Below, in pieces: positions 25,606-60,449 of a stretch of DNA of 64,000 nt (its first letter is position 1; each line of letters starts with the position of its first letter). A model generated the notes under the pieces. The model was given only the letters and a program-made list of their open reading frames with translations, did no database searches and was not told the DNA's origin. The DNA comes from Elysia crispata (Eukaryota; Mollusca; Gastropoda; Plakobranchidae): NCBI GenBank assembly GCA_033675545.1, contig JAWDGP010000016.1, positions 110,001-174,000 of the forward strand, read 5' to 3'. The position numbers and the translations under genes are program-made.

Positions 25606-28148
25606 TAAAGGCTCCATACGTGGCTTGACGGAAAGTTGTCGAATCAGTATGAAATTCTTCGCGGAGCTTGGACGAGTTTTCAGTAAAGATAAAGATGGTA
25701 CAGGATTCTTTTGAAAATGTCAAAGGAACATAAAATTACGCAGAGCATCATAATTCATCATAGACCATTCCAAAATTACTTCCCTTAGGGCGTGGCAATG
25801 GTAGAAAACTGACAAAAACTATACTGAAAGATGTGATATTCAATGCAGTGGTATTTTATATTAACTGTAAATCATACTCTAGTCTCTTTTGTGAAATTTT
25901 TTTTTTTTGCCGTTCGCTCCTCTTGAACTATTGTCTAGTTACAGGCCTAACTAAATTGGCACTTTTTTTTTTCAAATATATTTACATTACTTAAAATAAA
26001 CAGAAAAATTATTTATAAGGCCATTTTATTGACGCCTATGACTAGATTCTAGCTACGTTTTGAACAGTATACAATATTGATCAAGCCATTGATCGTTTTC
26101 TTCCCGGATTCTTTTTTTTTTTTTTTTTCTCTTCATTCTTATTTCCCGTCTTACTGAGACTACCACAGATAAATAGATCTAGATAACTAAAGTGAGAGTT
26201 CTGATGTTTAAGTGCTCTTGGTCATACGTGTAGTAAATATCCTTTATTTCTGCTATAAACAAACGAAAAAGTAATAAGCGTCGGCGGGCTGCGCATTCCC
26301 AGTAAAACTTGCCATGAATTTATAATAATAATGCAGAATATACAGAGTATGTCCTAAAATTGTCATACTAAGCACCACAATCAATAAAAAGACACTAGAA
26401 TTTGTCATTATCCTTGACATAACCACCAGAATAAAAATTGTCACTATTGCTTTAATCATCAACATAATTATTATTATCATCATCATCATCATGATCATAA
26501 ATCACATCTTTTGCAGTTGTTTTCACAAACATCTAACGTAGCATCATAATCTCCAAGATTATCATTATCTTCATCATTTTCATTTCAGTAACTATATTTT
26601 TTTACATTCACTAGCATCATCAACATCATCGTCGTCATGATGATGATCATCATCAGCATCATCATCATCTCATCATCAAAAAGATCATTAGTATCATTCT
26701 GTGGTCGAATGGCCTTGCTTAACGAACTATACTCATGAATTTTAGGAAGGCACTAAAAGATGATGTCAGTAGAATTAATAAAAAAAAAGAAACAAAACAA
26801 AAAAAAAAAAAAAATAGCTAACGAACAAACGAAAAAAACAACAACAACAACAAAAAAAGAAAAAAAAAAAAAAGAAAACACACTCAAAAAAACATGCAAT
26901 CCTTTTCCTCCCTAATCTTTGAATCTTCAACAGAATTTAAAAAAATGGTTAACCAAAAGGTATTTTAATCATAAAAAAACCCCTACACATTACAGTATAT
27001 GGACCTTACCTTGATCTCGACTGAAATTTTTTTTTTTCCTTTTTTTTTTAAAATGTAAAGTCTTCACATTTAGACAGCCCCCTCGTACAGCTGACGCACA
27101 TTAGTTGTTTAAAATTGGCTTTTTTCATAGCTTGAATTTCATTAATGTTTGTGTTTCCGAATTGAAAACCCTTTATCTCTTTCGAAATTTCCCGTACTTT
27201 TTCAAGGTAGAGAAAGTTACAATATAAATTGCATGTTTCGCCGATATTTTTTTCTGACTTATCAAATATGACTTGAATATGTCTAAAAATGCTTGTTTGT
27301 GTGTACAATTATATATCTCAGAGGATCTTCTTGTTTTGTTTTTTTTTTAAATGCGACACATTCGAAGTTTTATTTTGACGACTCCCTCTATTTTATACCA
27401 TAATATTGATCTTAAATATTATGATGGTGACACAGATTGCCACATAAGGTGTTTTGCAACAAAAAAGGTGATAATAAAAACAACAAAACATTCCTATGTG
27501 CACCAACAACACCGCAATTATAAAAAGTGTTAAACAATAGAAACATTTAAAACAGAACTAAAAAAAATTCGAAATACAAAAGTAAAAACAATCAAACAAT
27601 CAAAGCTTATTCACAGAGTCAATAGTTTATTTAATTGGTAAACATTTAGCCTGAGATTTTGGAATAAACAGCGGACAATATTGTTGGTTTTTTTATTTGA
27701 TTCGGTCAAGTCTAAAAAGCTTCTTTGACAATGGATGGAGATTGGGGCTTTCTTTTTACCTCAAAGCTGAAATACGATAAGGAATGTATGAAACAATCAA
27801 ACTGAGCGTGAAGCACAAAACTCTCATAATGTAGCAAGAAAACACAACACTGCTCACTTTCAATGGACAGCTTAAAGCAGCGACAAAGTAAAATATAAAA
27901 GGGGCAATTTACACTGAAATGAGCAATTTTCACACCTAAAGGACGATGCTGAGTCGAAGGTCAAGCCTTATGTCAGAAAGTGCTATTTCACTTCCGCTGT
28001 ATAATAGCTTTGTTTAAAAAAAAGACCAACAATAATAATTCGGTCACTGTAACGTCTGGGCAAAGGCTTGTTTACATTATGGGCCAATTGGCCTGTACTT
28101 TTAGCACCTTAGAGCACCTGCAAGGAGTCATGAGCAAGAACATCTACA

Positions 28149-28154
28149 TTTATT
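28149..28154 (-). terminator. Candidate polyadenylation signal of the galectin gene
   Basis: AATAAA on the minus strand about 240 nt after the galectin stop codon. The distance is ordinary for a 3' untranslated region. AATAAA is common in AT-rich DNA, so this is a candidate only. Confidence 0.35.
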
Positions 28155-28389
28155 CGAACAAAAAAGTTGTATAAAGATATGAAGCTATCTTGCACCCATT
28201 GAGTCATACATGCTAAATTTACTACAGACTTTTTCTACTTTAAAAAGATAATCCGTGAAACATAACGCTATAAAACTTAAGCAACATCTTATATTTAAGC
28301 GTTGGACTTGTAGGCCCTTCAATATAATTATCTCCTTCGATAAAAAACAAGAAATAAGAAGACATTAGTTTATCACAATAGTTTTGAAA

Positions 28390-39785
<11,396 letters not shown>

Positions 39786-41016
39786 GTTGTATGTTGCAGC
39801 ACACAAAAGCTAACCGTGAGAAGTCAAAAACAGGTAGTTCTAGATCTAGATCTTGAGCAAAAAAGCCGGGAGTAGTGTGATTTGCACCGGTAAGCGCTAG
39901 ATAATAATATGTTCGGATGTGTTTGGGGTGGACTCGTCCCGGCATCTGACGCACAAGTAGGCCCAGGATTAGATCTAGGTCTAGGCTAGACAGTCAGCGC
40001 AGCGGCCAGGAACACTGGAGAAGTAATGAGTGCCAAGAAAATCTGCCGGTAGAAACGGAAAATGATGGCTGTTATAACATTTTTTTATCTATAAATGCAG
40101 TGAACAATAGGAGTCGTATCCTTATCAAAAGTATTAAACAATCGGCGTATTGTTGAGTGTTTTTGCAGGTTAGAGTATTTTATAATCATATAAAAATATT
40201 GCTTTGGTAGTGGGAAATAGAATATAGTATTTTGCTGAGTCGAGATGTTTTGAAGTGGGTGAAAGGAAAAAAAAATTGAAAAACAATTTCCTAAAATTGT
40301 ATATGAATGACTTTTTATGAAGTCACTTCTAAAGCCTGCAATATCAGTTGAGTGATACGCCGTCTCTTCACCCGAAATCTTCCTTTGCCCAAAAAACGTC
40401 TGAAAAACAAACAAAAAACAAAAACAAAAACACAACTAAAACAGCAGTAATGTTAGCAGCAATCGCTAGCCCCAAAAATTCACTTGCCAACCCACCCTGG
40501 CATGCTCACTAATCAGATGTGCAATACCACACCTGGCAAATTATGACTAAGTAACAATGACGTCTACCTTTAAAGAAAAGTAAAGTTTGAAACTTGCTTA
40601 AGTGTCCACAACGGATTGTGTGGTCTGAGATTCAGGTGAGAAAGAAAACCGGGGTTCGAAATGTGTAAACGAAACACTAGAATCTGGGCCGAACTTAAGA
40701 AAGCTGACAAGCACAGCGTTACTTCTGTTTTAAAAATGTAAGAGATGGAAAAGTTTTGAAGTAGACGAGATAGAGAAATACTGCTGTATTCGATATGAAC
40801 ATTAAAGAACTCGAAGATGTATCACTTTTATTGCCTTACTCTATCTCATGCACCCCCCCCCCCCTTTTTTTTCCCCCTTTAATTCCTCTCTCTACCTCCA
40901 TCTTTTTCTTTCCACCAGTATTTCCTCCTCATCGCCACTCTCTTTTTTTTTTTGTCACTACGTTCTTTTTCCTTCTCGATCTCCTCTCCCTCCTTTGCTT
41001 CGGCTTCCTCTTCTTG

Positions 41017-41137
41017 CACACTCCCCCACCAACCCACCCACTATCTACTTTCTTCTTCCACACTCCCCCACCAACCCACCCACTATCTACTTTCTTCTTC
41101 CACACTCCCCCACCAACCCACCCACTATCTACTTTTC
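41017..41137. repeat. 42-bp tandem repeat, three copies
   Basis: Three near-identical copies start at 41017, 41059 and 41101, pyrimidine-rich with a CCCACC core. A multiple of three, so the frames that cross it are open by chance. Confidence 0.9.
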
Positions 41138-41648
41138 ACCTTATCAATCTAAAGCTCATTCCGTAAATAATGCATATTTAAACATATGCGTCCATGTAGT
41201 CATTTAAACTGGCTTTGGAGGGACCTCAATGCCCTGTCAGCGAGGAACAAAAAAATTAAAAAAAAGGTAAAGTAAATATTAACCAGATCTGGACTTTTCG
41301 GGGACAATGACGCACCAAGATGTGCATCGTTCAACAACATGATTAGTTCCAAACGTTACGCAAATTATGTTGAACGCAACACAGCTTCAGTTATTCGCGC
41401 CATTTCGAACTATTTCGTCCCATGCACAGAAGCACAGTTTCAGACCATGGAAGACATAAATGTAAATTACCATGAATCAACATTCTTTTATTTTTTTGCG
41501 TGCTGTTCTTTGGAGCATTTCGGACACTTTCATATAACATGTAGGGACAGAGACACTCTGATGCACCTGGATAAGTTTCAATTCAACGAGAGAAAGAAAG
41601 ACAGAGATATAGGAACAAAAAGAGAAAAAGAATTTCTGAGAAAAAAGG

Positions 41649-41935
41649 AAAGAAGAAGGAGAAGAAGAAGAAGAAGAAGAAGAAGAAGAAGAAGAAGAAG
41701 AAGAAGAAGAAGAAGAAGAAGAAGAAGAAGAAGAAGAAGAAGAAGAAGAAGAAGAAGAAGAAGAAGAAGAAGAAGAAGAAGAAGAAGAAGATGAAGAAGA
41801 AGGATGAGGAGGAGGAGGGGGAGGAGGAGGAGGAGGAGGAGGAGGAGAAGAAGAAGAAGAAGAAGAAGAAGAAGAAGAAGAAGGAGGAGGAGGAGGAGGA
41901 GGAGGAGGAGGAGGAAGAGGAGGAGGAGGAGGAGA
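41649..41935. repeat. (AAG)n/(AGG)n compound microsatellite
   Basis: About 285 bp of purine triplets alternating between AAG and AGG blocks. Reads as Arg/Glu or Ser/Pro/Phe runs in the different frames. Confidence 0.95.
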
Positions 41936-42212
41936 GCATTCTATGAAAATCAAAATCACGGGACAGGTTCATATTAGCAATCCTGTGTATTTACTGCTTT
42001 TTACTTGTGTGGGTTAGAAAACAAACTTCTATGACGATGAACCAGTGTTTTATGGCTTGATAGTTTCAACAATCGCGGGCTTAAAAATAGGACAAGGTTT
42101 GAAGTTTATACATTTCTACAGCATTTCTCATGTTCAACCCACGTAACATGTAGGCTGTGCAATGTGTAATTGCCACCTAAAACTCATCACCTAGGCATGG
42201 ATTGCTATGAAC

Positions 42213-42292
42213 AGAGTGGCTCTTTCAAAGAGCTTAGCGAAAAAAAACTTTCGGAAGATAATACGAAGGTCTCGAGTTCGAATCCTGGCTAA
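42213..42292 (+). repeat. tRNA-like fragment, probable SINE head
   Basis: GAGTGGCTCTTTCAAAGAGC resembles a D-arm region, followed by GAGTTCGAATCCTGGC, a perfect B box (GTTCGAATCC at 42275-42284). The arms between do not fold well. Confidence 0.45.
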
Positions 42293-44034
42293 ATCTATTT
42301 TGGTTGAACGATAGAATCTCATGGATCTCGCCCGACACCTTAAGCTTGACGGGAGTCCAGTAGCTTCTGTGGCTCTAGAGGTTACAGCGACATGGCACTG
42401 AATGTTTGTCTATGGAGCTGGAAATATTACATTGCAATAACCCTGCACTGCTTTACGCTCAAATTGTTACGCGGAAAGTTGAAAAGCTTAGCACGCCCCT
42501 AGTTTCAACAGTAAACTTTTTTTTGTGTATTAGAGTTATTGCTATCGTCTTGGTTATAATTGTTCAAATGTTTGACACGGACTTGATTAGATTTGAGGTG
42601 TATATATAATTATACGTTTCTCTTTCTTCCTTGCTTTTTCCTTGATGTGACCCAGCCCATCCTCAACCCTTCACTTTGATTTCATCATTCAATCAATTTG
42701 ATATAGCTCGTCTACAATAAGGTGATCTCAGAACTTTTCTGTATACCAAAATAGCCTGGCCGGGCTAGATGGTGCTAAGAAGAAACTACTGACGGCGTGA
42801 GTTTAGATCTTGTTATCTTACGTGCGACGAATGGTCCTTATAACTTAGGCGACTGTGCGTTCAGCCCTGGTTATATTAAAATGATAAGTTTCGAGGCAAC
42901 TATCAAACTAGGCACTATTGGGCTCTAGGGCTAAGTATGACTTGAATTGACTTTTTGCCTGTGGGGAATATAATTATAATGAAATCGCACCTTTGCAAAT
43001 ATCTTATCAAGAGACGATTGAAGATGAGTTCAGGGACTCATTATTCATAATCACTGGTTTCTTGGTGTATCGCCTGCATGCGGATGTCTACTTTGAACAG
43101 CGAAACCTGGCTATTGTTTTGTAGTAGATGGGCTATATAGTATAAAACGGACAAAAGAACAAACCAAAACAAGCGTAAAAAAAAAAAATCAAAGAAAACA
43201 AATCATTCTGTTTCTACCTCTGTCTCTTTCTCTTACTAATTATTTCATTCAATTTATTCACCGTTAAACTTTCTCTATATCTCTTTATCTGTTTATCTAT
43301 CTATGTGTTTATTTATTTTTTTTTATATTTACTTTTCTATCTGTCTGTTTTTCTCTCTATCGATTATCTCAATTGTATGTCTATCTTTTTACATTTTCAT
43401 CTATTATATCTGGCTTTCTGACTATGTTTGTGTATCTATCTAACAAGGTGTTTTTTTTTAATTAATCTATCCATTTAGTCATCTAATCATTATTTTTTTT
43501 TGTTTTTTTGTTTATTTTCTTACTTATCTGTTCTTTCTCTATCGATTGATTTACACACCTATCTAATTTTCTATTTATCTATATTATTTATCTATTTTTC
43601 TTTCTATTCATCTGTCAATCCCTCTGTTGATTTACTCATCTTTCTATCTATCTCTTAATCTATCTACCTATCATCTCCCTATTTACGCCTCCCATGCTAT
43701 CACCCGTACCGATTCATAGTCCGTTTTAAACTAAAAAAAAAAAAAAAATTAAAATAGTCTAGGACACACGACGTATCCTTGAGGCACTTTAGTGCTATCT
43801 CGTGGTTCTGGCAAACTAACGAATCCCTGACTAAAACACTACACAAACCGGGCTAGACCGCATCACGTCTCCTGGCCCAGACGAGTTTTACACAGAACAG
43901 ACACCGAGAGATGGAGAGGGAATCTTAGCTTAAAAAAAAGAAAGAACAAAATAGGAACTTTGAGCTAAATCTGGAGGAATCTCATGCTGACGGTCTTAGC
44001 TCCGACCAGCTAGCTACCCGTGCTCGCCTGCAGG

Positions 44035-44898
<864 letters not shown>

Positions 44899-45159
44899 GC
44901 GAGGAAGCTACCCCTGCAATGCAGGACTGGTGATGCCAAAAATACTTCTTACATATTATTATGTGCCCCAACCATCACCCGGTCAGGTCCTATCAGATCT
45001 GTTTTGTCTCCAGGAGTTTGAGTGAAGTATGATGTCACGTCTGTATATAGAGTCTTAAGGGCCTATTCCATGTAACGATATGTTTCCGAATCTCTCGCTG
45101 TTATTTATGACTGATTTCTCTTCCTACTTCTCCGTAGTTGTCTTAGTTCTCACTCACTC

Positions 45160-45161
45160 AC

Positions 45162-45216
<55 letters not shown>

Positions 45217-45367
45217 TTCTCTCTGTCTCTCTCACTCTGTCTCTCTCGCTGTCTTTCTTTGTTTCAACTTCTTCTTCTTCTGATTTTCCGTCGACTCACC
45301 CATTCATTTCTTTTTCCAAGCCTACTATTTACTCCCTCTCTCTTTTATGATCTTTTTTTTTACTCCT

Positions 45368-45432
<65 letters not shown>

Positions 45433-45582
45433 TCTCTCTCATCTGCCTGAATGTGTCTGTGTATGTCTACATTTTTTTCTCTCCAGCGACTTTCACATTG
45501 GTGTATGATTCAAATCTCTTTTTTCCTTTTCCAACCTGCCCTTCTATCATCTTTCTTCCCATCCCTTTTTGCTGCTGCTGCT

Positions 45583-45644
<62 letters not shown>

Positions 45645-45645
45645 C
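45160..45645. repeat. Three (CT)n tracts
   Basis: CT runs at about 45166-45212, 45379-45430 and 45586-45642 separated by pyrimidine-rich sequence; orientation is opposite to the neighbouring GA blocks. Confidence 0.9.
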
Positions 45646-46238
45646 CCCTCTTCCATTCTTTCCTTCAATTAATCTTCCTTGACATTTTCTGCCTTTTATT
45701 CCCTATTTTTCTTAAAGCCATTTAATATTTTTTAAAAAGATATAGCAGTAGAGACTCAGCAGGAAGCATAACATGAACAATTGCGTCAAAGACAACAACA
45801 AAAATTGAAAAACAAGACAAACAACGCAATGCAATTTGTTTTGCAATTCTTTTCAGAGATTTAATCTCTATATTTACTGGTTTCTCATAAATGGATTGCT
45901 CTTATCATTTAAAATTCGAAGATATGTTTCACAATCAACATTTCTTAGGCATAAATATTTAATCCACCATCTTAATTTCATTGGTTCATTGTCCAGAAAA
46001 TTTATAACAGTCATGGTGATCTTTCGAGCAATCCATTCATCCATATATACTACCTTTATCTCATTTATAGCATTGTGTTTGTTGCTGATTTTTTTTCCGC
46101 CTGCTGTCAACTAAACGGAAATCGACTGGGCAGGACCGAGGCACTAGTACTGCATTCCAAGTGCTTCTCAGAAAATATACCTTATCCCCTCCTCCCTCCA
46201 CACTCACAATTGGTGGATTGGTGAATTTTCTCATCTTC

Positions 46239-46555
<317 letters not shown>

Positions 46556-49031
46556 TATATTCTCGTAATTTAAGACGAGAGAAGAGTTACATATCAAACA
46601 ACAACCACAAACGAGAACATAATTCTCAGGCCAAGTCTAGTCAAGATTGAATAAATGGTTGAACTTTTGACTGCGAGGAGCGAAATGGGTATGATAGGAT
46701 AAAAACAAAATATTGTTATTGTTTTCCTCGCAAGATGGACAGGCCTTCATTTTATTTTTGACAAACTTGCTAATTCTTTTTTTAGTTGTATCAGTGCTAC
46801 GCATAAAACGAGACAAGACACGTCGGTGACATTGTTATACCACGAACATGGTTTAAAAGAGCTAGGCGGAACCGATACCATTGGTAATACTAAGGCAGAT
46901 TATTGTTAATCCTTAGTTTTACCAATGATATCCTTTTGAGATGTTAAAACAGTGCTGTTGAGGGGGGAAAAGATAGGATGGAGACATACACCTGTACTGT
47001 TTTTATTTAAAAAAAAAAGGTAGACCAAAGAGTAAAAAATCCACAACAAACAAAAGTATAATATTCCTGCCGACATTATTGACTGTTTTATTGCCTTTCT
47101 CAACCAGTCAGTATCCTTGAGCGGCAGAGGCACTTCTTTTGCAAGATAAATTTCTTATCACCAGCAATTTCAGCAGAAAGGGAGATAAGCCGACCACGAT
47201 CACCAGTGAGTGGGTGTGTAATTCACCAGTGATCACGAGCTGATCGCAACACCCTTGTCGTTTTAATCATTGGTTGAGAATTCTGAGCCCGAATAACTAT
47301 GCTGAGTCTAATATCCAGCAATTAATGTATCTTCGTGATGTACAAATATACTAATCCTTGTCTTAACAAATACATATCGAACTGCTATTGTTATTTCAAT
47401 CAGATAAAAATCATAACAGTCCCAATTTGATTAAATCGGATGTTGCAGTTTTTAACTTCAGATAAGATGAAATCTAGAACGATAGATAGATTTTCATTTT
47501 GATGAGATGAATGGCGAAATAAATTTTCCATACAGTCAGAAAAGCATGAAAAAATTTAGGCAATTTTAAATTTTCGACATCCGACATTTAATTTGAATGA
47601 ATTCAAAAAAGTTTTGCCTATACAAAGCCAAAAAAGAATTTATGAGATATTTCTAGACACTGTGCGAACTTGCATGAACGATATTTCAAGTTTGAACCGC
47701 CATCAACGATTCTTTGGTCAATGAAACCATTAATGTTGACCTCCAGTGTAAGCGTTTTCAGTTCCCAATTAATGCATTTTATTTTCCTTTAACAATTACC
47801 ATGGATAAACAAAATATGTTTGAAATTCAAAAACCAACTGTTTTGGTCCTAGAATTTCGGTTGAAAAGTGATAAACTTTTTATTTTTTATCTATTTGATT
47901 GCGCACTGAATTCCAATAAAGAGGTGATGACTCAAAATCACCGTGGCAACTGGTAACAATAGTTAGGTAGTTTGAAAAATATCCAAATCTATCTATATAA
48001 TATTTTAAACATTCAACATCCCTTACGTTAAAATAAATGGGTCGCTATTTATTCCTGCATCATAGCGCACCTTCAGGCACATTTTGTGGGAAATGCTTAG
48101 CTTTCTGATGGGCGTTTAAAAGGCCATTTTAATAGATTAAGAAAATACAAAATAAATATCCCTTTAAATTACTGTGGCTTCCTCAAGAGATTTGAATCGG
48201 TGGGGCTTCAGGTGAAACTGTATAGAGTTTTTTCGACAATAGACAATATCGATATTACCTGTCCTAAAGGAAGATCATTGTACCTAAGATTGGATTTTTT
48301 TTTTTTTAGAAATTTAAAACCCCTAATCAGTATTATAAAATCTGAATACAATTATACAAGTTGAAGTTTAACTAGAATTTGTCCATCTCTATCTGCCCAA
48401 TAAGAACTTATTCTACTCCCTCTACACAAGTTTCGCAATATGATTCTTTGAACTAGATCTATCTTTGAAAATTGTTCACTCTTAACAATAGCATTGTTTT
48501 CCTATCATTATCGTCTCTTAATCTTATCTCAGAATAGTTATATCAATAATTGTAAAGCCTAACAATGCCAAGGGCGCGCATTGTGTGTCAATCACTAGCG
48601 CCACTTATCTCCGACTTCTCATCGTCACGATCAGACTATTTACATAACTGTACTATCACCACTGCATGATATCAGTGGTTATCTCTAGCAGTCTATACGA
48701 TTTGATTAATATCTACTCATTCGACAGCAGAGTAGTAGTTCTAAACAGTTTAACGTCCCCTAAGTCCGTCTCAGAGACTCTTTCGAGGACATTAGACGGT
48801 ACAATCCCTAACGATTTTGGCACCGATTTCTTTACTTTATTGGTAAAGGTAATTGTCGTGTCGACGGTACAGAGTGGGCGGATTTTATTGTTTAACGTGG
48901 ATTGTTTGCTTCAAAATTATATCGCGTTTTAATTTTCTATCCTTTGTTTGGCACTTCTAAAAATAGATGAAGCGCTAAATACATCATCATCTGGAGGCAT
49001 GCCTGATAAACTTTTCTTAAGTAAAAAAAAT

Positions 49032-49229
<198 letters not shown>

Positions 49230-49759
49230 ACTCAACAGATAGTTGAGAAAACTAAGAAAAGTTTTCTAATTAAGACAGATCGAATTATGATGACACGTCT
49301 TTATGGCTGCTGCCAGAATGGAATACAAAATCTTATATGTTCTATTTTTGTTATGTTCATTCTTACATTCTTCTTCTCTTTCCATCTTAATGTTTAAGCC
49401 GCCAAACCTAATACAATGTACATATATCTACTTGACGTGGCTTACTCTCTCCAGATTGTTTTGAAGAGATTTGTTTTCGATAAAAAAAAACAATGCCGGG
49501 AGTAAATATTATTCTTTTCTTTTCTTTTTTTCTTTCTTTCTACGAAAAAATCTGTCTCTTTACTATAGTCATGATTGACTTGGTGTTTTTCCTTTCAACA
49601 TACATAACTATAGTGAATGTTCTCTTACTGTCGAGGGAGTCTTGGGTTTCTCCCAGAGGTGAGGCAATGGTTTACCTCGAGATAATTATAACAAGATCAG
49701 TGAGAGATAGGGCTAAGAAAAAGGAGAAGGAAAGAGATATAAGAGATAGATAGACAGAT

Positions 49760-50018
<259 letters not shown>

Positions 50019-50394
50019 AAATATTAACATTATTGCAACAAAAACAACGTTAAAAAAAAGAAACCAAAACATTGAAATTCTCTTTTATTAGAGACTTTAT
50101 AGGATTATCCTATAGACACTTCTTATCAAGAATGATGTTCGATTACACACGTATACTTATGTTTTAAAAATAAATTATAATGACTGTTTCACTTCGAATT
50201 GACCAAAGTCATGCACCAAAACTTGATATACTAATGGCAATTATAAGCCATGTTTTGGACATAAAATATGTAATGTATTTCGCACTAATTAATGATCGTG
50301 TTGGCTTTTCAAGAATCTCCAACAGACGCCGAGAACCGAAATGTATAAACCACGTCCATTATTTTTGTAAAACCACTAGTCAATCGGTAAAATA

Positions 50395-50788
50395 AAGTTA
50401 TCTTATAGTCCCGCCATTCAGGTCCATTCGTTCACTCTTTATGTTGATTTGCTCGATGCTATTTATAAGTGGTATGGAATAAGACTTTCAGAAGCATCAC
50501 TTTGTTTCGTTTACTTTAACCCAGCTTAAACCGTTACTTTTATGACCCGTCATTCTCTTCCATTCACAAATGTATTTATTGATAAACGCAATTTAAACCT
50601 GATATCGAGTATTTCAGAAGCACCACTTTGTTTTGTTCTCTTGAATCCAGCCTAAGTTTAGAACAGGTCCAATATCGTTATCTTATAGACTCGTTATTCG
50701 ATTCTGTCCACTAAATTTATGAATACAATTTACACGTGGATTCGAATATTTCAGAAGCACCACTTTGTTTCTACTTCTGTAATCGAGT

Positions 50789-50795
<7 letters not shown>
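50395..50795. repeat. Three diverged ~130-bp tandem repeats at the 3' end of the orphan membrane gene
   Basis: The string TTCAGAAGCA followed by CACTTTGTTT recurs from 50487, 50613 and 50750, each about 80-90 nt after a related stretch (GTTATCTTATAG or a diverged form). The rightmost copy reaches the stop codon of the membrane gene, so the array lies in its predicted 3' untranslated region and flank. Confidence 0.7.
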
Positions 50796-57657
<6,862 letters not shown>

Positions 57658-58034
57658 AATGCAAGGCAAACTGCCATTTGTTTTACTAAAATTATTGACT
57701 GCAAACGAAAGCCAATTAAATGTAAAAAAAAAAAAAGAATAAACATTTTAATTGTAGAACAAATTATATTGGCTTACTTTTTATGCAATATATATATATT
57801 TAAAACGAGCAAGGCAGGCTGGTGTTGGGGCAAATTGTGGGCTCGTTTTAGAGAAACTTCGCGGATTAAAAAACCTTGCTATAAATGTAAGAACAGTTTT
57901 TGCGGACTCATCTTTTTCAAAGCTACCAAGTTCTATTAGTAAGTTGACTTCTAAAGTTTTCGAAAATAGAAGCTGGCTGTTATGATGGAATATCAATCTT
58001 CCCCCCCCCCCCAAAAAAAAAAAAAAAAAAAAAT

Positions 58035-58103
58035 GTTTGTCCAACCGGGTATTGAACCCCCGCCTCCTCATCATTTGTCCAACGCTCTACTGTGCTTGAT
58101 GAG
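58035..58103 (-). repeat. tRNA-like fragment, probable SINE head
   Basis: The minus strand reads CACAGTAGAGCGTTGGAC, an A-box and D-arm remnant, and then GGGGGTTCAATACCCGG, a T-arm with complementary flanks. The spacing is shorter than in a full tRNA. Confidence 0.45.
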
Positions 58104-60366
58104 AGTTCAGTTTACATACAAAGGAAGACCTTGGATCCCTCGCCTGTGGATGAGTTGTTTTTTTTTTTAAATAGTGCTATTCGATGTATTAGAATACATG
58201 ATGTAAGCACTCAAATTTGGTGGGTGAGTCATCATGATTTATTGCAGATGTAGAAAGTGTAGAACAATGATAAAATCATAATCATTTTCATCCTCTGTCC
58301 TGTTCCTAGTCTGCAGAGGCTGCATACGGATATGTTATCAGATCTATGGTCCATTAAATTAAGGTTCCTAAAAAATCTTACTGATGAGCAGCTCGGTAGA
58401 TCCATGTAAAGGTTTATCATAAAAGCCATATATTCTCTTAAGTAATAATTATTGGTAAGTGAATCTCGGTTTCCTTCTTTCTGGAAAATGTTCAACTTCA
58501 AAAAGGTAAGACATGCCAGTATGGGCTAAAGCAAATCTATTGAAACAAATTGATTAATTTATCTTTTACGGATTCAGTCTCCGTCGGCGTTAGAGTTCAC
58601 AGATGACCAAGACCACGGAAAAGCAGCTTATTGGAAGATGCGGAGGAACAAACAAAAAATTTATAGTCTGTAGGTGCTCTGTCTTGCGAGAGTTCATAGC
58701 AGCTCATTTATTAATACGAACTTGATGAAGGTATGAATACACGTTGCGATCTGCATCTAGCAACAACATTGCACAAAGTGCCCTGACGTCATCAAAAACA
58801 GTTCGTGTAGCTCACGGTGTGTGGACACAAAACCTTCTCAACTTTATGCTGCTTTCTAAAACGCTGCTGTTGACTTTAGATATCGTCTTGTGGAATAATT
58901 ATGCTTGGTGCAATTTTCTTTGCATAAACATGACTTAATGTACGCTTGGGAGAATCTATAATAGATTGGGAGTACACAAAATTATTCTTGTTCCGTCCTT
59001 CTTGTTTAATAGTTAATAGGGGAGATTAGTATTTTATTTGATATGGCTTGTCCACAAGGTGTGGTTGAGAAGATTGAGTCCTCCAAATTTCTCGTCAATT
59101 GACATTTTAGAAGACAGAGGCAGACGTTTGTGATATGACAGCGATGCACTGACTCAAAAGCTCGTGGTTTTTTCTGAAATTCTTGAATATACTGAGAAAA
59201 ATGTTAGTGCATTATGGGCTGAGAATTAAAGTTAGATTCGCTGCCAAAAATAAATTAAAAAAAAAGAAAACAACAATAACAAAAACAAATATGTTTAAAA
59301 AACAAACAATAAACTAGAAATATTTAGACATACATCCATGCCAACCTGTAAACATGAAGAATGTCATCAGCCCTCGTGTAAGCTTTTAAGTCGAAAAACC
59401 TTAAAACCGTATTGGCCGGTTAAAGAAAAATTAAGATATTCGAAATCTGCACCCTCAGTTTTAACGAGAACATAGATTAGCTTCAAAATTTGTGAAGCAA
59501 TTAAAAATTTAAAAAAAAAGGAGAAAAAATTCTTTTGGGGTATAAAATGTATATCACTATCTCTGCACAGAATAGATTTGTACTTATAGCTTAAAATGTA
59601 ACAAAGAAAATTACTGGGAAGTGAAGCGACTGGTACAACGGTGAAAAACTGTTTATGTATGCGATTGTATCACCTGGGTTAAAAACTATTAAAATTCATT
59701 TCTGCCTTTGTTCTTTTTTTTTTTTTAATTAATTAATTTTTTTTTTTCAATTCAGTCGTCTTACTCATGCGTCTTGGTTTTGCAGCAGGCAGGCGGCAAG
59801 AGCTATCACTATCAAGCATCATAAACATACTTAATAAACTACAACAACTGCAGAAGCCTTCAAAAGCTGCCATCCACATCACAGATAAGCAGCGGGGGAA
59901 TTCGAGATTCATAAATTTTAATGCGCTGCTTTATGTCTTTCCATGAGGCAGTTGAGAGGGGGCTTTAACTCGATAATATAGGGGTGCGCGTATATACAAT
60001 TGCATAAACAAGAGATAAAGACAGAATAAACGAACGCAAAAGAAACAGATATCGTGCCCAAGTAAAGCAGAGGTTTGTGTTATCTTTTAAGAGCACACCG
60101 AATATTTAGCGGAATCCGGACACACATTGAGTGGAATAGACAGATAGATAGATCTAGATCTAAAAACGGTGGCGTAAACAAATTCGGCCGATTCTAGAGC
60201 CAGTCAACAGAATTCTAGAGTTACGAGTTTAAAGTCCTGTTTATTGTGGAGATAGATCTAGCTGATGCCGCGAACATGCATTCTAAAAACAATTGAGAAA
60301 AAGCTACACCAGAATACATGTATTTATAATATCTGTTAATGGCGATAGCACAGTGTTTCTATGAAG

Positions 60367-60370
<4 letters not shown>

Positions 60371-60447
<77 letters not shown>
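60371..60447. repeat. (CT)n microsatellite
   Basis: About 38 uninterrupted CT copies. Confidence 0.95.

Positions 60448-60449
<2 letters not shown>

Larger units (their letters stand above)
21555..28389. other. Intergenic region between the dioxygenase and the galectin
   Basis: No supported exon. It holds the dioxygenase promoter side (right of 21554), tRNA-like fragments, two (GA)n tracts, a poly-A/(CAA) low-complexity stretch near 26780-26880, CAT-type triplet runs near 26460-26690, and the galectin 3' flank. A more GC-rich stretch at about 22960-23170 has long open frames on both strands but no splice sites or motif I can name. Confidence 0.5.

Noticed and set aside
40795..41207. Three overlapping proline-rich frames
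   Set aside because: Pyrimidine-rich DNA with a 42-bp tandem repeat; all three frames are open at once, which is not how a real gene behaves.
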